Position numbers and translations under genes: made by a program
The notes under the pieces: model-generated
What the model was told of the DNA's origin: nothing
Seen by the model: only the letters and a program-made list of their open reading frames with translations
Databases searched by the model: none
Shown: positions 47,794 through 57,491 of the stretch, piece after piece
How the letters are laid out: every line of letters begins with the position of its first letter
How positions within the stretch are numbered: position 1 is the stretch's first letter
NCBI RefSeq assembly: GCF_003946245.1
Contig: NZ_RHNN01000019.1
Location: forward strand, 1 to 64,000
Direction: 5' to 3'
Length of the DNA stretch: 64,000 nt
DNA from: Levilactobacillus cerevisiae
GTDB taxonomy: Bacteria; Bacillota; Bacilli; Lactobacillales; Lactobacillaceae

Positions 47794-49746
47794 GTGATAC
47801 TTTTACAAGTTCAACAGGTTACCCGGCGCTTTGGGGCTACGGTCCTGTTTGAAAATGTCAGTCTGGACGTTCCGGAACACGGTCGCGTGGCCCTGGTTGG
47901 CCGCAACGGTGCGGGAAAGTCTACTCTACTTAAAATGATTGCCGGCGAAACCACCCCGGACGTGGGTCAAATCACCACCAAGCGTGGCCTGACTTTAGGC
48001 TACCAAGCGCAAAATGCGGGTCTGGCTTCGGCAAAAACCGTTTGGAATGAAATGCTCGAAGTCTTTGCTGAGGTCCGAGCAACTGAAAAACGCATCCATG
48101 AACTCGAGCAACAAATGAGTGACCCGGCAATTATTGCGGATCAGGACCAATTTGACCAAATCAGTGCCACCTACGATCAACTGCAGCAAGATTTTAGCGA
48201 CCATAACGGTTACGGCTACCAGGCTGAGATTCGGGGCGTGTTGCACGGTTTTGAATTTGGCGAAGAATATTACGACAAACCCATCAACGAACTCTCCGGT
48301 GGGCAGCGGACACAACTCGCCCTGGCCAAGCTCTTACTGGAACGCCCAGACCTGTTGATTTTGGACGAACCGACCAATCACTTGGATGTCGAAACGCTCA
48401 CCTGGTTGGAAGGCTACTTGCAAGGTTACTCTGGTGCGATTCTCGTCGTTTCCCATGACCGGTATTTCTTAGATCACGTGGTCAACGACGTCTACGATAT
48501 GGCGCACGGCGGCTTGGTCCATTATCCCGGCAATTATTCACACTACATCTCGGCCAAGGCGGAACGCTTACGACGCGAGTGGAAAGAATACGATAAACAG
48601 CAAACTGAAATCGGTAAATTGGAAGACTTCGTGAACAAAAACATCGTCCGGGCCTCCACCACCAAGCGGGCCCAGGCCCGGCGTAAACAGTTGGAAAAGA
48701 TGGACCGCATCGACCGGCCCGATAACGATGAGAAGGTCGCGCGGTTCTCATTTAAGCCCCAACGGCAAAGCGGCAACGTGGTCCTCGATGTCGTGAACGG
48801 TGCCGTCGGCTATGACCAACAGATTCTGTGTGCGCCCGTCACCCTGGATATTAAAAAACACCAGGCGGTCGCCATCGTTGGCCCCAACGGTATTGGCAAG
48901 TCGACGCTGTTGAAAACAATCTTGGGACGAATTCCCGCGATTCAGGGCCAGATTATCTTTGGCACCGGTGTCGATACCGGTTACTACGACCAAGACCAAG
49001 CCACCCTGCACGAGAAGAAGACCGTCTTGCACGAACTTTGGGATGACCACCCCACCACACCCGAGGGCGATATTCGCTCCATCCTCGGCAGCTTCCTATT
49101 CACGGGGAGCGACGTTGACAAGAGCGTCCACAGCCTCAGTGGGGGTGAACGGGCGCGGCTACTGCTGACCAAGCTGGCCCTCCGTCACGACAACTTCCTG
49201 ATGCTTGACGAACCGACGAACCATTTGGACATCGACAGCCGAGAAGTTCTGGAAAATGCCCTCAACGAGTTCGACGGCACGATTCTCTTCGTGTCCCATG
49301 ACCGGTATTTCATCAACCAAGTTGCCACCCAAGTGGTCGAGTTGGCGCCCGAGGGCACGACGCGCTACCTCGGCAACTACGACTATTACATGGAGAAAAA
49401 GGCCGAGCAGGATGCCTACGCCGCCAAGGAGGCCGCCGAAGCTGAGGAGGCCCACCCAACGCTGGTCACCCCCAAACAGACTCAGGTCGATTACCAGCAA
49501 CAAAAGGATCAGCAGAAGGCCAAACGGAAATTGTCCCGCCAAGTTGCGGCACTAGAAGCTAAATTGGCTGACCTGGAACAACAAAAAACCACCGTTGAAA
49601 CCGCCATGAGCGCTCCAGAGAATTTTAACGACGCTGAGAAGCTGGCGGACCTGCAGGAACAACTGACTGCGGTCACCACCGATCTCGACACGACGGAAGA
49701 TGAATGGACGGAGAAAAGTTTAGCGTTAGAGGACTTCGATGCTTAA
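47794..49746 (+). CDS. ABC-F family ATPase (ribosome-associated)
   Basis: 650 residues from GTG at 47794 with AAAGGAGG upstream. Two ABC modules: Walker A GRNGAGKST near residue 36 and GPNGIGKST near residue 368, signatures LSGGQRTQ and LSGGERAR, Walker B ILDEPTNHLD and MLDEPTNHLD. The inter-domain linker is lysine/arginine-rich. A C-terminal coiled coil covers about residues 560-645. There are no membrane segments. It resembles Bacillus YdiF, a translation factor; an antibiotic-resistance role is less likely. Confidence 0.92.
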   Translation: MILLQVQQVTRRFGATVLFENVSLDVPEHGRVALVGRNGAGKSTLLKMIAGETTPDVGQITTKRGLTLGYQAQNAGLASAKTVWNEMLEVFAEVRATEKRIHELEQQMSDPAIIADQDQFDQISATYDQLQQDFSDHNGYGYQAEIRGVLHGFEFGEEYYDKPINELSGGQRTQLALAKLLLERPDLLILDEPTNHLDVETLTWLEGYLQGYSGAILVVSHDRYFLDHVVNDVYDMAHGGLVHYPGNYSHYISAKAERLRREWKEYDKQQTEIGKLEDFVNKNIVRASTTKRAQARRKQLEKMDRIDRPDNDEKVARFSFKPQRQSGNVVLDVVNGAVGYDQQILCAPVTLDIKKHQAVAIVGPNGIGKSTLLKTILGRIPAIQGQIIFGTGVDTGYYDQDQATLHEKKTVLHELWDDHPTTPEGDIRSILGSFLFTGSDVDKSVHSLSGGERARLLLTKLALRHDNFLMLDEPTNHLDIDSREVLENALNEFDGTILFVSHDRYFINQVATQVVELAPEGTTRYLGNYDYYMEKKAEQDAYAAKEAAEAEEAHPTLVTPKQTQVDYQQQKDQQKAKRKLSRQVAALEAKLADLEQQKTTVETAMSAPENFNDAEKLADLQEQLTAVTTDLDTTEDEWTEKSLALEDFDA

Positions 49747-49755
49747 GTAATTTAA

Positions 49756-49811
49756 AAATCCGTTTCGCCTCAGACCTGGTTAGGGCCTGGCACGAAACGG
49801 ATTTTTTTGAT
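49756..49811. terminator. Bidirectional terminator between the ABC-F and SDR genes
   Basis: AAATCCGTTTCG/CGAAACGGATTT (49756-49767 with 49793-49804), T-run on the right and A-rich on the left; serves both convergent genes. Confidence 0.9.
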
Positions 49812-49821
49812 ATTTACTAAC

Positions 49822-50538
49822 TTATAAGGCAGTGTAACCACCATCAACGTTAATCGTGGCCCCAGTCACAAATGAAGCCTCATCACTAGCGATAAAGGCA
49901 ATCACGTTGGCAATTTCGGCAGGTTCCGCTAGACGACCAATCGGCATCTTCCCCACCATTGGCCCGGTAACCTCGGGCGGTAACGTCTTCAGCAAAGGCG
50001 TCGCAACGTAGCCGGGCGCAATTGAATTGAAGCGAATCCCCTGTTGCGCGTAGGTCACGGCCTGCGACTTGGTATAGTTGGCGACACCAGCCTTTGCTGC
50101 AGAATAGGCTTGCGATTTAGCCGCCCCGACGACGCCCAGAATCGAGCTCATGTTGATGACGCTACCACTTCCCTGCTTCAGCATTTGGGTAACGGCAACC
50201 TTATTGGTCAAAACGACCCCGGTCAAGTCAATCGCGATTACCTTATTCCAATTGTCCATGTCGATGTCAGCCACGCCGGCCTTCTGTTCGACAACCCCAG
50301 CGTTCGCCACCAGAATGTCCAAATGACCATACTGCGTCACCACCTGATCGACCATCGCTTGCAGTGACTGTTCAGCCGTCACATCCGTTTGGATAAAGGC
50401 AATCCCGGCATCCGCGGGCGCACTAACGTCGGCCGCAATAGCCGTCGCCCCTTCCGCCGTAAACTTTTGAATCGTTGCCAAGCCGATACCAGAAGAGCCA
50501 CCCGTGACCACTGCAACCTTGTTCTCTAGTCTACCCAT
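49822..50538 (-). CDS. Short-chain dehydrogenase/reductase
   Basis: 238 residues. Cofactor motif TGGSSGIG at residues 12-19, structural NAG in LVANAGVV, catalytic Ser in NMSSILG and YSAAK. The C-terminus is NVDGGYTAL. The family is FabG/acetoin-reductase-like; the substrate cannot be inferred. Upstream, TGTAAGCGCTTCACA at about 50588 resembles a cre site with one extra base and overlaps the likely -35 (the -10 TATACT is near 50568), so carbon control is possible. Confidence 0.9.
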   Translation of the reverse strand: MGRLENKVAVVTGGSSGIGLATIQKFTAEGATAIAADVSAPADAGIAFIQTDVTAEQSLQAMVDQVVTQYGHLDILVANAGVVEQKAGVADIDMDNWNKVIAIDLTGVVLTNKVAVTQMLKQGSGSVINMSSILGVVGAAKSQAYSAAKAGVANYTKSQAVTYAQQGIRFNSIAPGYVATPLLKTLPPEVTGPMVGKMPIGRLAEPAEIANVIAFIASDEASFVTGATINVDGGYTAL

Positions 50539-50629
50539 GACGCCATCACTCCTTTTGTCTTTCAGTATACTGCAAGTTAGCTTAAAAATGTAAGCGCTTC
50601 ACAATTGTGGCGTTATGTCCTTCTAGCTA

Positions 50630-50890
50630 AAAAAGTCCAAAAGCACCTAGAACGGCCCAGCTAACAGAGATTCAATCCACAAAATTAGTTAAGAATTGCC
50701 ACCTGCGGCTGCCAGAGATTCCGGTTCTGATTGTTTTTCAACACGACATTGATGTAACTCGCTGGGCTGGCAACGTTTGTCCATCATAATTGGCAACAAT
50801 CTATGTAGGCTCATCTGTGGGATTTGGTCCTCCAACTTAACATTGTCACAATGTGGGTCAGATGACAAGTTTAGACAGTATCACCAGTTT
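50630..50890 (-). repeat. Modular hairpin repeat, copy H1 (short)
   Basis: It starts with the terminal segment (CGGCCCAGCTAACAGAGATT), then GCCACCTGCGGCTGCCAG. It jumps directly to CGACATTGATGTAA and ATAATTGGCAACAATCTATG, so the GTTTGGAG and AGCTGG hairpins are deleted. The interior is a long-hairpin edge remnant (TAACATTGTCACAATGTG). It lies next to copy H2, separated by a terminator. Confidence 0.78.
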
Positions 50891-50987
50891 TCTAGCATCA
50901 TCCAACTATGTAGCGGTGATATGCTGCCACATCCTTAACTGAAAAGATAAATGCTTTACGAACGTGATGTCTATTCTCTCAAACAAA

Positions 50988-51035
50988 AAATCACCGTCAA
51001 TCGCCATCCACTGGCGTTCACGGTGATTCACGAAT
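50988..51035 (-). terminator. Terminator beyond repeat H2 (likely end of tsaD transcription)
   Basis: AATCACCGT/ACGGTGATT with inner CGCCA/TGGCG, followed on the minus strand by TTTTTTG. It is the first terminator after tsaD, so H2 would be transcribed. Confidence 0.8.
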
Positions 51036-51064
51036 GATATAACTATACATTGCAGGCTAAATAG

Positions 51065-51450
51065 AGTCTCAAGATACTCAAAACGGCCCAGCTCGCAAAG
51101 ATTCAATCCACAAAAATAGTTGGAAATTACCACCTGCGTCCTGAGGAACGGTCCTCAGGCTATGACTTACTCCTCAACACGACATTGATGTGATTGTCGC
51201 TGGGCTGGAAACGGTTATCCAGAATAATTGGTCACACTCTACGTAGGCGTGAGTGAGCCAAATTTAGGCTCAGCCGTGGGATTTTCCATGTGGTCTTCTT
51301 GGAAAATGGCGACTTTGGAACGCGGGTTAGGCGGTTCAAAGCGAGGTCCAAGACCGCTCTTTGGCTTGGGCCGTCCTACCCACAGCGTTCCGGCCTAAAT
51401 TTGGCGAACGGTAAGCCGGCATATTTAGACAGTGTTGCCAATATTGAGTG
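51065..51450 (-). repeat. Modular hairpin repeat, copy H2
   Basis: Terminal segment and short module 2, then arm GCCAAATTTAGGCTC (51258). The interior is complete: P5 (ATTTTCCA/TTGGAAAAT), P4, and P3 as GGTCCAAG/CTTGGGCC (51345-51352 with 51365-51372), a helix unlike that of copy C but fully paired. The second arm is CCTAAATTTGGC (51402). Confidence 0.87.
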
Positions 51451-51481
51451 ACATAAATCTGTTTTCAATACCGGTGGAAAC

Positions 51482-52525
51482 TTATTTAACCGGATCCGCA
51501 ACCCAGTCGAATTCCAGACTGGGGTCAGCGTTCAACGTGGCATCTGCGAAGACGCCGTGCTGGTAAGCCACGTACGCAAAGGCACCAATCATGGCGGCGT
51601 TATCGCCACACAGCTTCAACGGTGCTTTAACCAAATGCGTGGTTGGATTGCTCTCAAGGTCACGTTCCAAACGCTCACGCAGCCCTAAGTTCGCAGCAAC
51701 CCCACCGGCCAAAATCAGCTGTTGCACGGGGTAGTCCGCCAAGGCACGCTGGGTCTTTTCCGCCAAGACGTCAACAACCGCCTGTTGAAAACTGGCGGCC
51801 AAGTCCTGCTTGCTCAGGCTCTCCCCAATTTGATCAGCATGATGGGTCGTGTTGATGAAGGCACTCTTTAACCCACTGAAACTGAAGTCAAAGTTGTCGT
51901 CCTTCTCCATCGCGCGGGGGAACTTGAACGTATCGTGGCCCTGGTGCGCCCACTCGTCAACAGTCTTACCGGCGGGATAGTTAACCCCCATCACCCGGCC
52001 AACCTTGTCATAGGCTTCACCGGCGGCATCGTCGCGGGTTTCACCAATGATTTCAAATTGATTTTCAGCCGGCATGTAGACCAACTCCGTGTGGCCGCCA
52101 GAAACCAGCAAGGCCATGGCAGGGAAAACGATTGGTTCCACGTAACGGGCGGCGTAAATGTGGCCGGCCATGTGATTCACTGGAATCAATGGCAGATTAT
52201 GAGCAAACGCCACGGTCTTCGCAGCGGTCACGCCAATCAGCAACGCGCCCACCAGTCCCGGGCCATACGTCACGGCGACAGCGTCCAAATCATCATAGGT
52301 GACCTGGGCCTCACTCAACGCATCCTTGATGCACAGGGTAACCTCTTCAATGTGGTGTCGACTAGCAACCTCAGGCACGACCCCGCCGAAACGTTGGTGA
52401 CTCTTAATCTGAGTCGCAACAATGTTCGACAAAATTTTGTGGCCGTCCTCAATCACTGCCACACTCGTTTCGTCACAACTTGATTCAAATGCTAAAATTA
52501 AATTTCGCTTATCCGTTGGACCCAC
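51482..52525 (-). CDS. tsaD: TsaD, tRNA t6A threonylcarbamoyl transferase catalytic subunit
   Basis: 347 residues. [13 protein letters not shown] starts at residue 12; metal-binding HxxxH is [24 protein letters not shown] and GEAYDKVGR follow. It transfers the threonylcarbamoyl group to A37 of ANN-decoding tRNAs with TsaB and TsaE. The start is GTG at 52525, but the GGGAG there is too close for a standard site, so the exact start is uncertain. Confidence 0.96.
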   Translation of the reverse strand: MGPTDKRNLILAFESSCDETSVAVIEDGHKILSNIVATQIKSHQRFGGVVPEVASRHHIEEVTLCIKDALSEAQVTYDDLDAVAVTYGPGLVGALLIGVTAAKTVAFAHNLPLIPVNHMAGHIYAARYVEPIVFPAMALLVSGGHTELVYMPAENQFEIIGETRDDAAGEAYDKVGRVMGVNYPAGKTVDEWAHQGHDTFKFPRAMEKDDNFDFSFSGLKSAFINTTHHADQIGESLSKQDLAASFQQAVVDVLAEKTQRALADYPVQQLILAGGVAANLGLRERLERDLESNPTTHLVKAPLKLCGDNAAMIGAFAYVAYQHGVFADATLNADPSLEFDWVADPVK

Positions 52526-52576
52526 TCCCTTTTTTAGTGTCCCTTAAAAAATCACGTTCAATTGTCGAAGACTCAT

Positions 52577-52607
52577 TAAAAAAACGAGTGGCAAACCGCC
52601 TACTCGT
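52577..52607 (-). terminator. Terminator overlapping the rimI stop codon
   Basis: ACGAGT/ACTCGT (52602-52607 with 52584-52589) with inner GGC/GCC, then TTTTTTTAA on the minus strand. The rimI stop lies within the stem. tsaD may therefore need its own promoter or read-through. Confidence 0.8.
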
Positions 52608-53193
52608 CTGCATCCGCATCGGGATCCGCTTTCAAATACAACGTCATATCCGCCGCATCCTCGTGATCGCCAAAGTAATAGCCCCGCTTAATCCCTGTCT
52701 GCTCGAAATCTAAGTCGCGGTAGAGTTTTTGCGCGTTTTTATTTGAGATGCGAACTTCTAAGCTAACACTCTTGTAATTGAGTTTCTTAGCCTTCTTGAT
52801 CATGGTGGCCAGTAAGAACCGACCGATGCCCCGATTTTGGTACTCGGGTAACACGGCAATGTTCGTGATATGCGCGTCCCGGGTGCGTTCGTCAAACGTA
52901 CTGCCAATGAAGGCCAACAACTTGTCTTCCTTACGAATAACCAAGTAGAGGCGATCCTTTTCTCGGCGTAATTCGTTGGCAAAGGCCGTTGAATCCCAGG
53001 GAGCCTTCCCCGCATACACGGCCCGTTCGATTTCAATCATTTCGGGGATGTCGGTGAAGAGCGCTTTGGCAACGAAGTACGTGACCTCCCGAATTTCCAC
53101 CCGGTGATTTTTCACGTCCATCGCTTCCTCGCGCACCTGTTCTCGGCGGCTGCCAAATACATTTTTATACCAGACTTTAAATTTTTTCAACAT
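52600..53193 (-). CDS. rimI: RimI-type ribosomal protein S18 alanine N-acetyltransferase
   Basis: 197 residues, with about 40 extra at the N-terminus relative to the usual 150, and an aspartate-rich tail. The acetyl-CoA loop is VLPEYQNRGIGRFLLATM, followed by LEVRISNKNAQKLYRDLDF. It overlaps tsaB by 17 bases. The tsaB-rimI-tsaD cluster is widespread. Confidence 0.93.
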   Translation of the reverse strand: MLKKFKVWYKNVFGSRREQVREEAMDVKNHRVEIREVTYFVAKALFTDIPEMIEIERAVYAGKAPWDSTAFANELRREKDRLYLVIRKEDKLLAFIGSTFDERTRDAHITNIAVLPEYQNRGIGRFLLATMIKKAKKLNYKSVSLEVRISNKNAQKLYRDLDFEQTGIKRGYYFGDHEDAADMTLYLKADPDADADE

Positions 53194-53902
53194 ACGATTC
53201 GGTATCCTTCTTGTTAGGGTTCTTAGCCTGCCATTCGGCTTCGGCTTGGGTCAAGCGCAAATAATTTGGAACGAAGTGATCGACGTCTTTCACCGGTGTC
53301 AGTTCTTGACCCAGTAGACCAATCGTCGCCACTTGGGGCAGATTCAGCCAAGGGCTGATCCGCGGTGTTGCAGCAGAAACGGTCGTATTGATCAGGTCTT
53401 CAAAGTGGCTGGCGTCGCCCAAGAACCAGACTGGTTCCGCGTATTCCTTAACGGCTTCCAAAAATGCCGTAATATTGGTATGCGCATCCGCAATCGCCAC
53501 GGTTGGTCGGCCGGCTTTGATTCGATAGAGACCCGCGAAGACATTTTCGTTGCGAGCGTCAAAGAGTGGTGCAACCAGTGCGCCCTCCACGGGAACATTG
53601 GCTGCCAGCGTCGCTAAACTGGAAACGGCCACGAGGTCAATGTCTAGGGTCGCCGCCAAAGTCTTGGCCGTCGTCACGGCAATCCGGATACCAGTGTAGG
53701 AACCCGGTCCTGCGGCCACCACAATCCGGTCCAGGTCGGTCGGCTTTAAGTCGGCCATCCCCAACAATCGTTCAATTTCCGGTAAAAGGTACTCCGCGTG
53801 TTTTTGATGAACAGTGACCGTAATCGCTGCTAACACCGTCCTATCATCTAACACGGCGACGCTCAACGGTCGATTCGATGTATCAATTGCTAAAATCTTC
53901 AT
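53177..53902 (-). CDS. tsaB: TsaB, t6A biosynthesis partner of TsaD
   Basis: 241 residues. N-terminal ILAIDTSNRPLSVAVLDD and VVAAGPGSYTGIRIAVTTAKTLA identify the TsaB branch of the ASKHA fold. It is catalytically inactive and supports TsaD. First gene of the tsaB-rimI-tsaD cluster. Confidence 0.95.
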   Translation of the reverse strand: MKILAIDTSNRPLSVAVLDDRTVLAAITVTVHQKHAEYLLPEIERLLGMADLKPTDLDRIVVAAGPGSYTGIRIAVTTAKTLAATLDIDLVAVSSLATLAANVPVEGALVAPLFDARNENVFAGLYRIKAGRPTVAIADAHTNITAFLEAVKEYAEPVWFLGDASHFEDLINTTVSAATPRISPWLNLPQVATIGLLGQELTPVKDVDHFVPNYLRLTQAEAEWQAKNPNKKDTESYVEKI

Positions 53903-53957
53903 AATGACTTGCGTTCCCCTTTACTTGGCTTCACCAACCCAGTGCATTCCGCAACGT

Positions 53958-53990
53958 GAAAAGCGGTGGCCCGAACCGCCCACCGCTCAA
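53958..53990 (-). terminator. Terminator after the thioesterase gene
   Basis: AGCGGTGG/CCACCGCT (53980-53987 with 53962-53969), then TTTTC on the minus strand. Confidence 0.82.
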
Positions 53991-54093
53991 AATACCATCT
54001 CGGTTATTGCGTCCGTTTACTGTCTTTATCAGTTTACTATACTACCACAAACCCGTAAACGCCACACCTTACCTGCTTGAAATTTACGAAATC

Positions 54094-54849
54094 TCATGCT
54101 TTTTTTTGCCACTTAATTGTTGCATTAGCCGCTAAGACATTACCACTGTGAATTAAATGCTGACTTGTCAGGCTTTCATCCGGTTGCACGTACGCACTGG
54201 TAACCGTTTGCCCGTACTTAACCTCATTTTCATAACGAATACGAATATCCGTTGGCTGATGCCCGCGTAAGAAATCAGCGGGTAAGGCGTCCAACATCCA
54301 ATCGAAGTAGTGCGCATTATTCACGTGGCCGTTATTATCAATATCAAAGTAACGCACCGCATAGGGCTTTTCGGCCATGGTTACCTCATCCGCCACCCGG
54401 TCGGGACGGGGCAATCTGGGGAGGCGTACAACGGGTTCCGTTTGGTAAGGCGCCATTATTTCTGCTGGAATCGCCGCAATCTTGCGGTTGGCATAGCTCA
54501 TGGTGACCCAAATGCCCTCAGCATAAGCCAGCTCGTTGCCCGCCGCGTCCACTAACCAGTACTCGCGGTAAGCAAAGTATTTGTTGTACGCGGTCGCGCG
54601 GGTTTTCAACGTCACTTGGTCCCCGGTCTGTGGCAGTGCCGTCACCTGAATGTGGTACTGCGTCACAACCCAGCCAACACCGTGGGACTGAACAAACTCC
54701 GTGCTCAACGCCAAGGCCGCATTTTGATCCTCGGAAACCAGAACAAAGAGGTTAATCAGCATGGCTAAAGTTAAATGCCCGGTGTCGTCCACTTCGTAGT
54801 AGACAACCCGGTGTGAAGTAGAAAATTCATTTGCGGCCACCTGGGTCAC
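54094..54849 (-). CDS. Acyl-ACP thioesterase
   Basis: 251 residues with two hotdog domains. The first contains YYEVDDTGHLTLAMLINLF and the second RYFDIDNNGHVNNAHYFDWML, which carries the conserved Asn/His of FatA/FatB-type bacterial thioesterases. It releases fatty acids from acyl carrier protein. The start overlaps the rsmI stop by four bases. Confidence 0.92.
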   Translation of the reverse strand: MTQVAANEFSTSHRVVYYEVDDTGHLTLAMLINLFVLVSEDQNAALALSTEFVQSHGVGWVVTQYHIQVTALPQTGDQVTLKTRATAYNKYFAYREYWLVDAAGNELAYAEGIWVTMSYANRKIAAIPAEIMAPYQTEPVVRLPRLPRPDRVADEVTMAEKPYAVRYFDIDNNGHVNNAHYFDWMLDALPADFLRGHQPTDIRIRYENEVKYGQTVTSAYVQPDESLTSQHLIHSGNVLAANATIKWQKKA

Positions 54850-55730
54850 TCCTTGTCTAAATGATGGTATGTGTTATAAATGGCTTGTTTCTTGACACCC
54901 CGGAGATTGGCAACTTCCTTGATGGCAGCGTTGGGCTTTTCCCCTGCCGCAATCAAACGGTCTACCTGAACGGCCACGGGTTCACTCAAATCAACCGCTG
55001 TCGTAGCGGTCGTCGTTGGTGCAGGGTTCCCGCCAACCAAGACGACAAACTCTCCGCGGACCGTATCAGTCGCTGCCCATTCGGCCAGTTCTGCTAGCGA
55101 GCCACGGAGAAATTCTTCGTACCGCTTGGTCAGTTCCCGACACAACACGGCTGGCCGATCATCGCCAAAGCCCGTTGCCAAGTTCTGTAACGTCTTCTTT
55201 AGCCGGTGGGGTGCCTCGTAGAAAATCAATGTTTCCGTCCGCTGGGCCAGGCCTTCAATTTCAGAACGCTGGTCCTTAGGCTTGCGGTCCAAGAAGCCGT
55301 AGAAATAAAAGGGCTGTGGTAACAACCCCGAGGCAATCAAGGCCGTCAGTCCGGCGTTTGCACCAGGCAACGGCACCACTGGAATGTGCGCGTCAATGCA
55401 GGCGTTCACGAGTTCGTGGCCGGGATCCGAAATGGATGGCATCCCCGCATCACTGACTTGCGCAATATCCATTCCCTGCTGGAGTTTGGCCACCAGTTGG
55501 GGAATCCGTTCCTGCGTGTTGTGTTCGTGAAAACTAATTTGTTTGGTGGTAATTTCAAAATGATTTAATAATTTTTGCGTATTACGGGTATCCTCGGCAG
55601 CAATCAAATCGGCGGCCTTCAGGATTTTAACCGCCCTAAAGGTCATGTCGTCAAGGTTGCCAATTGGCGTCGGCACCAGGTATAAGTGCCCACCAACCTC
55701 GGTTTTAAAACTCCGTGTTCGTTCCATCAT
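54846..55730 (-). CDS. rsmI: RsmI, 16S rRNA 2'-O-ribose C1402 methyltransferase
   Basis: 294 residues. LVPTPIGNLDDMTFRAVKIL, AEDTRNTQKLL and SDAGMPSISDPG are the tetrapyrrole-methylase-fold motifs of RsmI. The start may be the second Met (55727). It closely follows yabA, as in Bacillus. Confidence 0.96.
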   Translation of the reverse strand: MMERTRSFKTEVGGHLYLVPTPIGNLDDMTFRAVKILKAADLIAAEDTRNTQKLLNHFEITTKQISFHEHNTQERIPQLVAKLQQGMDIAQVSDAGMPSISDPGHELVNACIDAHIPVVPLPGANAGLTALIASGLLPQPFYFYGFLDRKPKDQRSEIEGLAQRTETLIFYEAPHRLKKTLQNLATGFGDDRPAVLCRELTKRYEEFLRGSLAELAEWAATDTVRGEFVVLVGGNPAPTTTATTAVDLSEPVAVQVDRLIAAGEKPNAAIKEVANLRGVKKQAIYNTYHHLDKE

Positions 55731-55738
55731 GTGGCCTC

Positions 55739-56095
55739 CTACTGATCACGGTAAATAACTTCCAAGCAAAAGGCACATTCCTCATCCTGTTTGCGCCGGG
55801 TCCCGTAGAACTCCCGACAAACGTGAAAGCCTTCCTCATAGAGTTTCTCCAAAATTTGGCGTGACTTGGAGAGTCCCTGAGGGGTTCCCGGATCCTCAGG
55901 CAGCGTCTTTTGTAATTCACGCACCAGATCCCGGAGGTGTTGATTTTCAATTTCCAATTCAGCGTTTTGCTCAAAGACCTGCGTCATCTGCGTTTGTAAG
56001 TCAGAAAATTGGTCGAGCGTTTGCTGCAACTGGCTCTCAAGACTTTTAAACTGATCGTAAACTTCTTCCTTATCCAAAAGTTGCCACTCCTCCAA
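55739..56095 (-). CDS. yabA: YabA, DnaA-binding initiation control protein
   Basis: 118 residues. An N-terminal coiled coil (about residues 5-70) leads to a zinc-binding C-terminal part (HVCREFYGTRR...CAFC). YabA binds DnaA and DnaN and limits replication initiation. It stands between holB and rsmI; ricT/yaaT, present between holB and yabA in Bacillus, is absent. Confidence 0.95.
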   Translation of the reverse strand: MEEWQLLDKEEVYDQFKSLESQLQQTLDQFSDLQTQMTQVFEQNAELEIENQHLRDLVRELQKTLPEDPGTPQGLSKSRQILEKLYEEGFHVCREFYGTRRKQDEECAFCLEVIYRDQ

Positions 56096-56107
56096 TACTG
56101 ACTAATC

Positions 56108-57121
56108 TTAGCGCATCTGCGCCAGAATCTGTAACGTTAAGGCCTCTAAAATGGCTTGAAAATTGATGTTTCCCGCTAACTGGCTGCGAGTTGCCAACGT
56201 TAACGTCATGATGGCCACGAGCTGATCAATCGACAGCCGTTGTGCCACCTGCTGACTAGCCTTAGCCACTTGCGGGTATGCTAACGCATCTTGGTCGACC
56301 GTTGCCGTCTGTTGCCGCAACGCATCGTGCCAGGCCTGAACCAGCATATCCAACACCACGCCTTGGCGGTCACGGTTGCTGGCTAGGGGTACCAAATCCG
56401 TTTGGACCCGCACGAAGGCCCGTTCGTCCCCCGCGCAACATGCCGCAAACCATTGGCCAACCGCCGTCTGCGCGGTCTTCAACCAGTCATCCGTCGTTAA
56501 CTCCTGGGCTGCACCGACACTTTCCGTCAACGTCGTGAGTAAATAGCGTTGACTGGGCGCCACGTCAGCCTTGGCTAGGGCGTCCGTCAATGCTTGGGGC
56601 GAAACCCGCAGGAAATCGACAATCTGTGTTCGCGACAAAATGGTCGGTAAGATTAAATTCTTATTGGCCGTCAACAGCAGCGCCACCGTATTGCCCACGG
56701 GTTCTTCGATGAACTTCAGTAAACTGTTGGCCGCACTGGTTGTCATCCGGTCTACTTGATCGACGATGAAGATTTTTTGATTACCTTCAACCGCGCTCTT
56801 CGTAAACTCCGCCTTCAAGTAGCGAACCTGGTCAACCTTGATCCGTTGGCCATCCGGAATCACCGTCACCACGTCGGGATGGTCGCCCGCCATGATCCGG
56901 CGACACTCTGCACACACGCCACAGGGGAGGCCCTCCGCCGTCACGTTTTGACAAAACAAACGCATGGCAACGGTCCGGGCGACCTGTTGGCGGCCGGTCC
57001 CATCCGCACCGTTAAATAAGTAGGCGTGGGCCAGTCGGTTGGTTTGAATCAATTTCATAAAGTGGGTCACGAGTTGCGGCTGAAGCCGTTGGGCCGTGGT
57101 GACCACGGATTCTTCGGTCAT
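56108..57121 (-). CDS. holB: DNA polymerase III delta' subunit
   Basis: 337 residues. AAA+ fold with LFNGADGTGRQQVAR as a degenerate Walker A near residue 36. The zinc module has CQNV...CGVCAECRR near residues 59-76. FIVDQVDRMTTSAANSLLKFIEEP follows. It is part of the clamp loader with DnaX, which is also encoded in this window. Confidence 0.95.
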   Translation of the reverse strand: MTEESVVTTAQRLQPQLVTHFMKLIQTNRLAHAYLFNGADGTGRQQVARTVAMRLFCQNVTAEGLPCGVCAECRRIMAGDHPDVVTVIPDGQRIKVDQVRYLKAEFTKSAVEGNQKIFIVDQVDRMTTSAANSLLKFIEEPVGNTVALLLTANKNLILPTILSRTQIVDFLRVSPQALTDALAKADVAPSQRYLLTTLTESVGAAQELTTDDWLKTAQTAVGQWFAACCAGDERAFVRVQTDLVPLASNRDRQGVVLDMLVQAWHDALRQQTATVDQDALAYPQVAKASQQVAQRLSIDQLVAIMTLTLATRSQLAGNINFQAILEALTLQILAQMR

Positions 57122-57134
57122 AGTTTCCTCCTAC

Positions 57135-57464
57135 CTAAAAGCGGTGGAATTGTTCAACGGGCATCACAAAGACCGTGGCACCGCCGACTTGCACCTCGAC
57201 TGGGTACGCGGATGTGCTATCCAATTGTGCATCCAGGTTAACGGGTGGCGTCATAAATTGTTGACGGGTATGACTGGCTTCCTTGATCATGTCCAGCACC
57301 TCGCCGACCCGCTCGTCTTCCAGTCCAATCATAAACGTCGTATTCCCGGATTTTAAAAACCCACCGGTCGTGGACAACCGCGTTGCCCGGATATCGTGAT
57401 CAATAAATTCATTGCTGAGTCGATTTGCGTCCTTATCCTGGACGATGGCGATTAATAATTTCAT
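57135..57464 (-). CDS. darA: DarA/PstA, cyclic-di-AMP-binding PII-like protein
   Basis: 109 residues. MKLLIAIVQDKDANRLSNEF and ATRLSTTGGFLKSGNTTFM match the c-di-AMP receptor formerly called YaaQ. It lies between tmk and holB, the conserved place. Its partner proteins remain uncertain; KimA, a potassium importer of a c-di-AMP-controlled family, is encoded at 42252. Confidence 0.95.
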   Translation of the reverse strand: MKLLIAIVQDKDANRLSNEFIDHDIRATRLSTTGGFLKSGNTTFMIGLEDERVGEVLDMIKEASHTRQQFMTPPVNLDAQLDSTSAYPVEVQVGGATVFVMPVEQFHRF

Positions 57465-57491
57465 AACTGGTTTCCTCCCTCAATGCCGGTG

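Noticed and set aside
50906-51133. 75-codon frame between repeats H1 and H2
   Set aside because: It runs through the strong terminator at 50988-51035 and into repeat H2.
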